A DNA stretch of 64,000 nt, taken from Eutypella sp. D-1 (Eukaryota > Ascomycota > Sordariomycetes > Xylariales > Diatrypaceae). Where the stretch lies: assembly GCA_023313575.1 (NCBI GenBank), contig JAJTTP010000016.1, positions 372,001 to 436,000 of the forward strand, in the 5' to 3' direction. Under the pieces are notes generated by a model that searched no databases, was not told where the DNA came from, and worked only from the letters and a program-made list of their open reading frames with translations. Shown here in pieces: positions 23,435 through 32,921 of the stretch. Each line of letters opens with the position of its first letter. Position 1 is the first letter of the stretch. The translations under genes were made by a program, and so were the position numbers.

Positions 23435-23572
23435 CCTTTTTATCACGTGACCTAAGTATGGCTTATCTTATTGTGGCTGTCCCTTCCAGTGCCATGGTCA
23501 GGGTTTGTTTGTGCCAATCCTATTTGGGCCCAATGACCTAGCCAGGTTATAACAGGTAACCAGGTAATTATT
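23435..23572. other. Non-mutated island inside the RIP block
   Basis: About 140 bp of normal composition (containing CACGTGACC, GGCTGTCCC, TGGGCCC) interrupts the AT-rich block. It has no coding content that I can see. It may be unique DNA trapped between two RIP-mutated fragments, or an insertion that arrived after RIP. Confidence 0.6.
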
Positions 23573-24374
23573 AATTAATAATTAAAAATAATTAACTTAT
23601 AATATTAATTAACGATTATTTTATTTAATCCTTTAATCGGTTAATTAAATAACCGGTTATTTTAATAAATTAATAAACCGGTAGCCCGGTACTTAATTAA
23701 TAAAAACTAATATAAAAATAATTAACCTTCGTTATTAATTTTATTAAATATAATTATTTTATTTAATCTTTATTAATTTATTAAATAATTATTATTAAAA
23801 TCTTTACGGCTAAAGTTATTTTTCACCCCGTTTTATACGATTTATTTTAAATTAATTACGTAATATTTAAAGTTTCTTATACATTTTAATTACTGCGGCT
23901 TAAAGTTCCTTTAATAAATAAACGTATTAATTATATAAAAATAATAAACGCCTTCGAAAATAACGGCCGCTTTATAAAATAGTTTATTTTAATACTTATA
24001 ATTTTAATAAAATATAAACTATTAATAATATATAGCTTTATAAATTATATTATCTTTTTATATTAAATAAAAATGCTTTATTAATATAACCTTATTAAGT
24101 ATTACGGCTTTAATAACGCCGGTTAAACGTTATAAAATAATAACGCTTATTCGAATAAACGCGGCGATTAAATTAACGCCTGCTTTATTAAAGTATAAAA
24201 AGCCGCCCGTAACGGTATAGCTTTATAAATAAGCGCCGTTTAAAATAACCGCCGCTTTAAAAAATATTAAAACGTTAACGTTAATTAAAAAAATAACGCT
24301 TTAAAAAAAGGTAAAATCGTTTAAATATATTAACGTAATTATATTAAATTAAAGCCGGGCTTATAATTATTATA

Positions 24375-24550
24375 TTTAACCGAGCCTATTTTAAATAACT
24401 TATAAAAGCCTTTTAAAAAAAGGAAAATAAAAAAATAACTACTTTATTAAATAGCTAGGAGCCTTATTTATAAAGCTGCTAAAAGCGCCACATACGGTGC
24501 GCCACTAGGCCAAGCCCCAGGGGGGTATCTGGTCCTTTTCCCAACCGTGA
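24375..24550 (+). repeat. Direct repeat copy B (left half mutated, right half near-original)
   Basis: Partner of copy A. Its left half is AT-rich like A, but from about 24452 it keeps the original G/C content (GCCAAGCCCCAGGGGG). The decay boundary therefore falls inside this copy, and B shows the likely ancestral sequence. Confidence 0.85.
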
Positions 24551-25863
24551 CAAATACACAGTTGGACTGCAATGAATCGATTTGGTTTGTCCATCTGCAG
24601 TTGTAAAATGCCACGTGCACGTACCGCATGCGCGGAATTTCGGTGATAATCCTTGCAGAATGATCTTCAGCTCGCTGTCAGCCGCATAAGCAGTTGGCTC
24701 TTGTGTACTCTTATCTTGCAGCACTCCAGTAAAGCAGTTAGAAAGTAAATGACTGCGATCGAGGGTCAATAAACGCGAACCGTGTCGTATACTCGGCTGG
24801 CTATCTTCTACAAATGCCGGCACACCGGCTACAGCAATATATCAATAGATGCCCGAGAGTGGATTGATGCGACCCATACATACATAAGTATATGAGTGGC
24901 GCCGCGGGGTACGTCGTATGGCTCTTTCTTGCGAGTGGATCTTATCCCTGTGGTACGATGGTGACTACACAAGGTAGCATCATTGTGCACAACAAGATCA
25001 CAAAACCATAACCGCGCGCATTTTCTTTCCGACCGGAAAGTCTAGAACCGAAGAGCCGTGGATTGTAGTCGTTCCAAAGGTTAGTCAAACTCTTATCCAC
25101 GAGATCACACATAGGTTGTCTGAAAATATCTAGCTTTATCTATCACATAGCTTCAATTTCCAAGCTGTGAGTTGAGTGAGACTTAATACGTTGATTCCGC
25201 CGAACTCTTCTCTGCTATCATCACAGCTTTGGTGTATGTTCGACCAGCCTACGCCAGACATATTTTCAAGGTTGGTAAGCGTGTGCTCAATACCTAATTA
25301 GAGCCTTAATTACTCGATAGAGACCGATATAATATGCATAAGGGTGGCCTGCATACCATTGAATAGCTTCGCTGGACAAGATAATCTGGTTTGGTGGCTG
25401 CAGCGGGAATGAGAATGGAATTGATTTTACCTTGTATAACATCCGACAAACCCTCATGCAGTCCATGTCAGATTCACAAAAGAAAGAGAAAAGAAAAAAG
25501 AAATACCAAGTGAGCAGTTCTGATAGGGCGACGACTGCCACGGAAACATAATATTTGTCTCCACTCTTTCAGCCTCGATGTCATAGATCCATGAACTCGT
25601 GCACAGAATGCCAACCTTTAGGTATAACACAGGTGTGATCGTGCAATTGATTGGCTATAGAATAATGATACTCTACCAACCCCGCCTTCGATTGGAAGCA
25701 GGAGATTGCGGCTGTTAAGCCATTACGCCAAGTAGCTCGGATTCCTTGAACCCCGAGCCATGGCATTCATCAACGTATCCTGCGAATATATATAGCCATA
25801 AGAATGCTATCTCCGCAGAAACTTTCGTCATAATATCCGTAAGACTTACAACCGCAACACAAG
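24551..25863. other. Intergenic before P450 gene
   Basis: 1.3 kb. A 114-codon minus-strand frame (24823-24479) runs into the unmutated end of repeat copy B, has five cysteines and no recognisable domain; it could be a relic of the repeat's own gene. Short minus-strand frames at 25287-25766 have no recognisable content. Confidence 0.45.
25787..25794 (+). promoter_or_regulatory. TATA box of the P450 gene
   Basis: TATATATA about 70 bp upstream of the ATG at 25864, the usual spacing for a fungal core promoter. Confidence 0.4.
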
Positions 25864-27626
25864 ATGGCGTTTCTTACTGAATTCGGATTTATTGGCGGCA
25901 TCTCGCTGCTACTGGTGCTTTCTCTCTTGCTGTGGTTTCTCCTCTCCTCCCTCGCCTCTTGGTATCGTCTTCGTCATATCCCCGGCCCCTTTTTAGCATC
26001 AATCTCCTATATGTGGCTAGGCTCTAACGCTTGGCGGATGAGACAGTACGAGGCACATCAGGGGCTCAACGAGAAGTATGGGTCACTCGCCCGAGTAGGC
26101 CCGAACGAGCTGTTCACGGATGACCCCGACATTATACGCAAGATTAATACCACCAAGAGCAGGTATAGGAAAGGAGATTGGTACGATGGAAGCCGATTCA
26201 ATCCTTACCGACGATCAATATTTGAACAGACAGACATCACACAACATGACAGGTCCAAGCCCATGATTGTAGCAGCTTACAGCGGGCGAGACATTCCCGA
26301 TCTGGAAGACAACATAGATGATCAGTTGAATGCCCTTATTGAGATGATCCGCACTAGATATTGTTCGCCGTCGGAAGGCGGAGAGTTTCGTCCGCTGGAT
26401 CTGACCGCTGCTATGGGTTACTTCTCGCTTGACGTTGTATCGAGGATCGCGCTTGGTGAGGAGCTCGGCTGCCTCAAAGCCGACAACGACACTATCAACT
26501 TTTTCGACTTCATTAGAAAGCATTTCCCCTTGATTGGATTGACTACCGACATCCCTTGGCTTCGCAACATAGTCTTTTCATCAACGGGGCTGAAACTATT
26601 CGGACCCCGAGAGACTGACAGTGGTGGATTGGGTAAGATCATGGGGTAAGCCTCCTATTTCAAATCCGTATGTTCTTTACTTGGAACAGCCAGGGAAAAG
26701 GGTCACTAAACTTCAAGTAGCATTGCGAATGACATCGTCCGGAAGTATTACGAACCTGGAGGAAAGGACCGCAAGACTATGCTGGTAAGCTAGCCGATTA
26801 ATACTAACTAGAAGACGCACAACTAATCGTATAATAACAGGGCTCATTCGCACGACATGGAATGGCGCAAGAGGATATGGAAGTCGAAATTATTCTCATG
26901 TTTGTTGCGGGTTCGGATACGGTGGCTACTACTGCACACACAACCCTGTTTCACATTATATCGACGCCTCGAGTATACCACCGTCTTAAAAAGGAGATAC
27001 TGGATGCTGTAAGCGATGGGAAGATCTCGAATCCGATCAAGACCTCGGAAGCCAAGGGTCTTCCATATCTGCAGGTAGGTGCATAGCAAAGCATGTCCCT
27101 GGTCTTCGAGGCTGATGGTAGTAATCATAATAGGCGGTTATATACGAGGGGCTGCGCATTCGGCCCGTAGGTACCGGCCTTTTTCCCAAGGTAGTCCCTG
27201 CCGAAGGTGAAACATTTGACGAGAAGTTCATTCCGGGAGGAACTTCGATTGGGATGAACCTTGCTGGGCTCTTGCGGAACAAGAAAGTGTTCGGTGTTGA
27301 TGCGGACATGTTCAGACCCGAACGATTTCTGGAGCTCGATGAAGCAGCCCGTATAGATATGCAGCGGAACGTGGAACTGATATTTGGATTTGGGAGGTGG
27401 ATGTGTGTTGGTAAGATGATCGCGTTTATGGAATTGAACAAGATATTCTTCGAGGTGAGTGTGCAGACCCCGATATACCTTGTTGAATATACAACTTACC
27501 CACCAACAGCTATTCCGCGCATTTGACTTTCAGGTCGTCAACCCCCGAAAGCCCATGAATACCAGAAGCGTATTTCTATGCAATGACAAGGATTTCTATG
27601 TGAGGGCTACAGAGGTCAATAGCTAG
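25864..27626 (+). CDS. Cytochrome P450 monooxygenase, pisatin-demethylase-like group
   Basis: Five exons (25864-26645, 26721-26784, 26841-27074, 27134-27454, 27510-27626) give 505 aa with phase kept. An N-terminal membrane anchor (residues about 8-32) is followed by the Pro-rich hinge HIPGP. The oxygen-binding I-helix has AGSDT (305-309), the K-helix ExxR is Glu365-Arg368, the PERF-type motif is FRPERF, and the haem loop is FGFGRWMCVG with Cys451 as the axial ligand. All essential residues are present. The segment RKGDWYDGSRFNP followed by ITQHDRSKPM resembles the pisatin demethylase/benzoate hydroxylase-type fungal P450s, which demethylate or hydroxylate plant phenolics; this subgroup call is from memory of the family and is tentative. 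It stands alone beside a RIP block with no biosynthetic partner, which favours detoxification or catabolism. Confidence 0.86.
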
Positions 27627-28194
27627 TCAGTTCGTATTGAGATATGCTTCTACGGGATAAGTGTATTGAAGTTGGGCAATCGTTGTTGTTTTCTTCCTCA
27701 AGACCGTCTAGTGATGAAGTGCGGCTATCTAAGCACTCGGTCGGTTTCGTGGTCGCCTAGAAACATAGCCGGCGAGAACACTACTATTTGTTAATCTATC
27801 TTGCGATAGTTAGTTATATTTAGAAAGGAATAAGTCAAATGGAGAGATATTGCAAAACCCTCTATCCCTTGGCGAGGACCATCGCCACTACCCACGGGTA
27901 CTCCAGGGTCCGTGGGTAAAAGCCGATGGGTGAGTAATCTTAGGCCCTAGCAGCCTAGTTATGCTTGTCGGAATCAACAGTGGGCGGTAAATGATGTATA
28001 GAAATGGATATATATCGAGACCCCTGGAATCACCGATGGGAGACGTCGCGACGTAGAAACACCCTGTTCAACGTATCCTAGGCGCATGGTTCGTGCAGCA
28101 TGTGGGTTACGGTGGAGAATATAAATAGGGGTAAAGAGGAATGTGGCCCACTCATGGGCCATAACTAGTTTCACCCCTGAACGGTTCTTATGTA
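27627..28194. other. Intergenic, nothing recognised
   Basis: 570 bp downstream of the P450 gene. No gene or RNA is supported. The right end abuts a MITE. Confidence 0.55.
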
Positions 28195-28459
28195 TGAAGG
28201 TTGCGGTTAAAAGTAAGTAGCCTTTCTTATGTTACGGCACAGTATCACCTACTTAGTGTAACGCACTGTATTTTCAGGACCTTTTGTACAGTAGTGATTC
28301 GTTAGTACGCAGCTAGTCAAGTATGCATTATAAGTACCACTAAGGTATCCCTAAAGATTAGTGACCTGGGTCGTTTACAGCGCCTTACTTTTCGGGGTTA
28401 ATATTTTTACACTGTGACGTAACCTAACAAAGGCTACTTACTTTTGGCTGCAACCTTCG
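28195..28459 (+). mobile_element. MITE with ~50-bp terminal inverted repeats and TA target duplication
   Basis: The left end (TGAAGGTTGCGGTTAAAAGT) and the reverse complement of the right end (CGAAGGTTGCAGCCAAAAGT) match over about 52 bp, continuing through AAGTAAGTAGCCTTT and on to CACAGT, with roughly eight mismatches, mostly transitions. The 265-bp element is flanked by TA on both sides (28193-28194 and 28460-28461), the duplication made by Tc1/mariner elements. There is no open frame inside, so it is non-autonomous. Confidence 0.72.
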
Positions 28460-28840
28460 TAGGATGAAGGTCAACAGGCAATGACCAAAATCAATGTCTT
28501 TCAGCAATCTCGAGACGCACTCATGTATACGTTATTTCTCCCACTCAGCGATTCTCGACAACTTCATCAGGATGAGACCATATTCCTCGAGAATTGCCTC
28601 CACTTATCGATTGACTATAGACGCAAAGAGTGTTCAAGACTCTGCCAAAGTGGTATCATCCTTATTCCAGAAGGAGAAATATAGCCGTTGTAATCCAACC
28701 AATATCATAAACTGAAACAGAAGTATCGATTCTGAGGGGGCATCGGGTAACCATCTTCGTCCTTTAATGGTTCCAGGCAAGGATTTCGGTAACTTTGATC
28801 CAGTTGAATGTTGTGGTGGGATAGGTAGTCGATAAGGGTC

Positions 28841-29362
28841 TCAGGGGTTGATGGCAATCTCAGAGATACGGAGGCGCCTATAAATGAGGTTAGTCTTTGC
28901 CGAAAGATGAATTGATCAACATGCTACGTTGTCTACTTACTCAATCTCTCGACCCAGGTGCTTTACCATAGTACAGCACTGATCGACTCTGTAGTACTCA
29001 GTTTGGGCCGCATCCATACCCTCACACCGGATCGTAACAATGCGGAATGCCGTCTGGGCATCAACAATCTTGGCGATGGGCTCGATTATGTCGATCCATT
29101 CACTGAGAAGCTTCTGAGCTTTGCCTTTTCTGGCAAGATGCTGCTCAATCGTGGACGGCTCAACTTCGTTCTCAATGTCTTCGAGTAATACTAGGAGCTC
29201 ATGTAGTTTTCTGCAGGCATCATTAATCTTGCCCATGCGGAATCCTGGACACCAGTCAGCTTCATGGTCACCAACTTGACATATTCTCCAAGATAACTGA
29301 CGGTAGAAACCAGGGAAGTGCATGTTGAAGAGAGGAACGTCCGACATGACTGGAGATGGCAT
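28841..29362 (-). CDS. Small helical protein of unknown function
   Basis: The model has two minus-strand exons, 29362-28941 and 28877-28841, giving 152 aa. The intron has a GTAAGT donor and TTTATAG acceptor, and splicing adds a short, sensible tail. I recognise no domain. The protein is mainly alpha-helical, with a central stretch rich in Leu/Glu (KLHELLVLLEDIENEVE), a second helix (AQKLLSEWIDIIEPIAKIVD) and five cysteines. This all-helical layout recalls N-terminal domains of fungal signalling or HeLo-like proteins, but similarity is too weak to claim. It lies ~600 bp downstream of, and on the same strand as, the DUF7580 gene. A CCGCAG acceptor just before the ATG means an upstream exon is possible. 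It could also be a fragment of a larger lost gene. Confidence 0.42.
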
Positions 29363-29972
29363 TTTCACTGCGGTATGCCTTGTTGATGGCGCAACGAGTA
29401 AACAAACACAGTGCTGAGGTTTTGTTGTGCCCTGTATGGCTCAGGTCTGCAGTAGATTGACCTCCTCTGTGGCTTCGTCGTTACTATCTTGCTTAGGCTA
29501 TGCGCATAGATTTCGGTAAGAGTTTGTTGCGTTTGACAAAGGAAACGTGAAAAGGGTATTAGAAATCAAATGTATCGGAGGGATAAAAAGCATTACAACA
29601 TAATTGCTATTCAAGAACGGAGGGGTGCAATATGTAGAATTAACAAAGGTTGGCCCAATGTAGGTACCTAATGGACTACACGCGTAGACCTGATGCGTAG
29701 CGCGTATTTATTGTCTATACGGTTGCCTTCTTGTGTCGGATAACAATAAGAATAAACAGGTACAACAAGACGCTTCGGTGAATTTGGGATAATATGTACA
29801 TACAGCTATACATAATTGGCATACTCTAAAGTGATGAATACATTGCGGGTATTCCATTCAGGATTTTTGATCTGCTCTTATAAAGCTGTAAAAGGCTTGT
29901 ACGGTAAATACTTCGAATAATCACGCAAAGGGTCAAGTACATACCATAAAATCGTGGTTATACACTGCCTCT
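29363..29972. other. Intergenic, nothing recognised
   Basis: 610 bp between two same-strand genes. No repeat, gene or RNA is supported. Confidence 0.55.
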
Positions 29973-31733
29973 TTACTGATTACTCAGATTTGGCGGTTCA
30001 AGGCTCTGGTAAGCCTGTACGCTATCCTGCAAGGGAGCGACAATATGCGTGTATACCTCCTCTCGAAACCTTTCCTCATCAAGATGGGAGTGCGCGGTAA
30101 AGTTGCACCTTAGACAGTTCTTCACGGCCTCCCTATACTGATCAGTGCTAGCACATTCAACCTGGTATAATATATCTTCCACAAGAGCAGGCCTGAGGAG
30201 TGGATGTGCAGGGGGTCTTCCCTTGTCATAAGATTCGGATGAATGCAGGTTCTCCAAAGATTCGCAAAGAATAAGTTCGATTAAGAGAATACCAATAGCG
30301 AATATTGTTGGGTTCTTAATAGCTCTAGACTCGAATTCGGAAAGTTCTTGGGGTCCAGTGTTGTCAACGTCTGGAAGCTTCCTTGCAACGTATACATTAT
30401 CGTAGTTGAAGGTCCCGTTTCGTTGCATGAAGTATATACTCTTGTTCGTCAGGATCGTAGGCATCCAAGGGGTGCCGTGTAGTTGTAAGATGCTGGAGGC
30501 AACTGTTGCAGCAAGAAGAAGCTGTTGTGGTAGCTGGGGGCCTTCTTTCCGATCCTTGAACACCCCCTTGTCCAAGAGCTCGCAAAGAGACACCATGGAC
30601 CAGCCATCTGCATTATTGCATGAACCCAGTGTGTACACAGCAAACCTATGCTGATGTTTGGAAGCGGGGTCAACGATATAACCGCAACATTCCATGGGTT
30701 TATGCCCCTTCTGAGCAAGCACTCGGCAAAGATTAACAAGATCTACCGGCTTTACTGTCCCTTGGGATTTCTGAGGAGTATTCGATACCGCGAACATAAC
30801 TCTTCTGCTGCCCTTTTCAGTAACAGTCGGTAATCGTACTTTAAGTGAGGACTGTAGTGATGGTTCCTCTATTCGGAGAGAGAGTTCCTCCCATATCCAA
30901 CCGCTATGGATACCTTTGCCCTTGACATCATCGGGGTCATAATTGAGACTAATCTTCAGCTCAAGACCTTGAATTAAGGTTTCAATATCGACGTGTGGGA
31001 TTAAGTGTGGTGTCAAGAGTTGAAAATTAACACTCTGTGTGTTAGAACAGGTGCACGAGAGGCTGCAACGGAGTGCATGATATGCCCTTTTGATTACACT
31101 TTGCAGAGCACTGAAGACTTTGCTCTGAGATCTTCCACGTCTAACCTTGGAAAGCTTTGTATGTGACTCCAGGAGCCTAGCCAGACGTGAATTTGCTTCG
31201 GTAAGCTTTCTCACTAGCTCTTCATATTCTGGTTGTCTGAAGGCCATAGCAATGCGCTTGAGCTCACGTCTAAGGAACTTTTTCTCTGGTAGATCCTCCT
31301 GCTAAACATTAGCGGATGGCCCCATAGAATAGTTCTAGGTGGAACAAACCCGTTGTACATGGGCCTCCAGTTCCCTTTGAAGCCTCTCAATGACCATTTT
31401 CATCTGCTGGACATTCTTCTCAAAAATATCAACTGACACGTCCAGCTTCCAGTAAAGCTGGTCTTTGATCATAGGACTCCGCCATTCTTTGCCGAAGGGG
31501 TTTGAAATCATGGCCTCACTGGCTCTTGAAGAAACCATGCCACTAAGAAGAGATTCGCACGTATTCTGTAGAAGACTATGCTCGGTCTCCAGTTGGATCT
31601 CCAAGTCGGCTAACACTTTCGTATAGTTCCTCCATGTTGAAAACTTTTGAAGGCCACTCTGGTAGTGCTCGAGAGCTGATATAATTAACGGGATGCTTCC
31701 AAGCACAATGCCGGCGGCCTCGAAACCAGACAT
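29973..31733 (-). CDS. DUF7580-type protein with N-terminal helical domain and pseudokinase-like C-terminus
   Basis: Two minus-strand exons (31733-31350 and 31301-29973; GTTTGT donor, GCTAATG branch, TTTAG acceptor) give 570 aa. The N-terminus (MSGFEAAGIVLGSIPLIISA, then ALEHYQSG) is the characteristic opening of the fungal DUF7580 family, an all-helical membrane-proximal domain similar in style to HeLo domains. A basic coiled region follows (residues about 145-200). The C-terminal half has kinase-lobe traces: LLLAATVASSILQLHGTPW sits where the catalytic loop would start, and NPTIFAIGILLIELILCE resembles the kinase F-helix, but the HRD and DFG catalytic residues are missing. The fold assignment is inference. 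DUF7580 proteins are abundant in Pezizomycotina next to HET and NLR-type genes, suggesting a signalling or allorecognition role. Both exons are intact. Confidence 0.75.
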
Positions 31734-32921
31734 TATATAAAATTGAACAATCTGGATAATCGATTCTCGTCCTTCAGCGCGCCTAATTCGTTGCTGTAGT
31801 ACACGGGAACACTTGCGATTATCACACCGGGGAATAGTCCTAATGACTATCCAGTAGAAATTGGCTTACTGATGTTGTCCAGCGCTTGAATGGAAAGTCT
31901 TGGAGGGCAAGGCTAATAGGACGAGCCTGTCAAATTGGAATCATTCGGGAGACAAAAATATCTATGCATCGCCGAATCCTATGAATGCTTTCTAGGCGTG
32001 ATTCATTCTTATCATAAGGATCAAGATCAAGCCAAGCATTACTGTGTAGAGGTGTTCGAGTGGTAGGTAAAATGTGAAGTGGCAAACTTTGTCCAGCCCC
32101 ATCTTATTTTGAGGGGTAATTGATTGCTTACATGATGCATAACTGCTACGTGGTTTTGAATCCATGTACGGGATAGTAAATCTCGAGGCGGTATCACGTG
32201 GTAGCGAGTAGTCAGGTGCGACATGGACGACGAAAAGGATTTGGCCAGCTTAAGTGACCTAAGTACATAGAGCTTGAATACCTAGGTACCCAGTAACGGC
32301 GATCCTGACCTGCTACCGTAAAGACAGGTATGCCCGATCCTACTTAGATTTCGGATATACCAACTCTGAGTATCCTTTGCCTCCTCCTCGTCTACCATCT
32401 CTAAAATGAACCTTTATCTTAGAGCCCTGGAGATCTCTTCCAAGGTTACCTTACCTACCTAGGTACTTAGGTACTCTAATGTTACCAGCTGTCAGAGCGC
32501 ACAGCTCCCCTCATAACCCCACCTTCCTCCTACAGATGTATCTTGGGCCGGATACCCTGATACCTCTGTATCTTACCTCCCTACATACCTAGGTAGGTAT
32601 ATAGACAGGCATCATTTTCATTTCTCTTTCTATCACACTTTCGCGCTATATTAGCTGAACCACTATCTTGGGGGTCGTCGCTCACCATCATCTCTATACT
32701 TTTAGACACAGTGATATATCATAGTGGATCTATATATCAATTCTGTTCTGTTCCACCGGTCGTTAAATCCGTGCCCATTATAAATGCTATCACATGGACA
32801 GAACCTCTTTTTTGCGCGCTCTGTCGAAGTGTGATAGCTGTAACCATTAGTGTCGAATAACCAGTATACTGTGCTTATTCTAAGGATCACAGAGGGATTG
32901 TTCAATTTTCATATCTTCCGT
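31734..32921. promoter_or_regulatory. Divergent promoter region with three TACCTAGGTA palindromes
   Basis: 1.2 kb between the divergent DUF7580 and C2H2 genes. A perfect 10-bp palindrome TACCTAGGTA occurs at 32279-32288, 32456-32465 and 32586-32595, each extended by partial copies (CTTAGGTAC, GGTAGGTAT). Three exact copies of a 10-mer within 320 bp is far above chance. They may be binding sites for a dimeric transcription factor shared by the two genes. No gene is seen in this stretch. Confidence 0.5.

Larger units (their letters stand above)
22605..24480. repeat. RIP-mutated AT-rich repeat block
   Basis: About 1.9 kb is almost entirely A/T, with TpA-rich words (TTAATTAA, TATAAA) and few G/C outside CpG-like remnants (ACGG, GCGTT). 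No open frame survives. The edges are abrupt compared with the flanks. Two direct copies of one sequence inside it differ almost only by C/T and G/A transitions, the signature of repeat-induced point mutation (RIP). This implies dead, once-repeated DNA such as a transposon fragment; the element class can no longer be read. It separates the GH31 gene from the P450 accessory region and is likely heterochromatic. Confidence 0.85.

Noticed and set aside
22605..24480. AT-rich block as a centromere or replication origin
   Set aside because: Transition-only divergence between repeat copies explains the composition by RIP, and the block is short with sharp edges.
16381..28000. Secondary-metabolite gene cluster around HET, GH31 and P450
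   Set aside because: No backbone synthase, transporter or pathway regulator is present; the P450 is isolated by RIP DNA.
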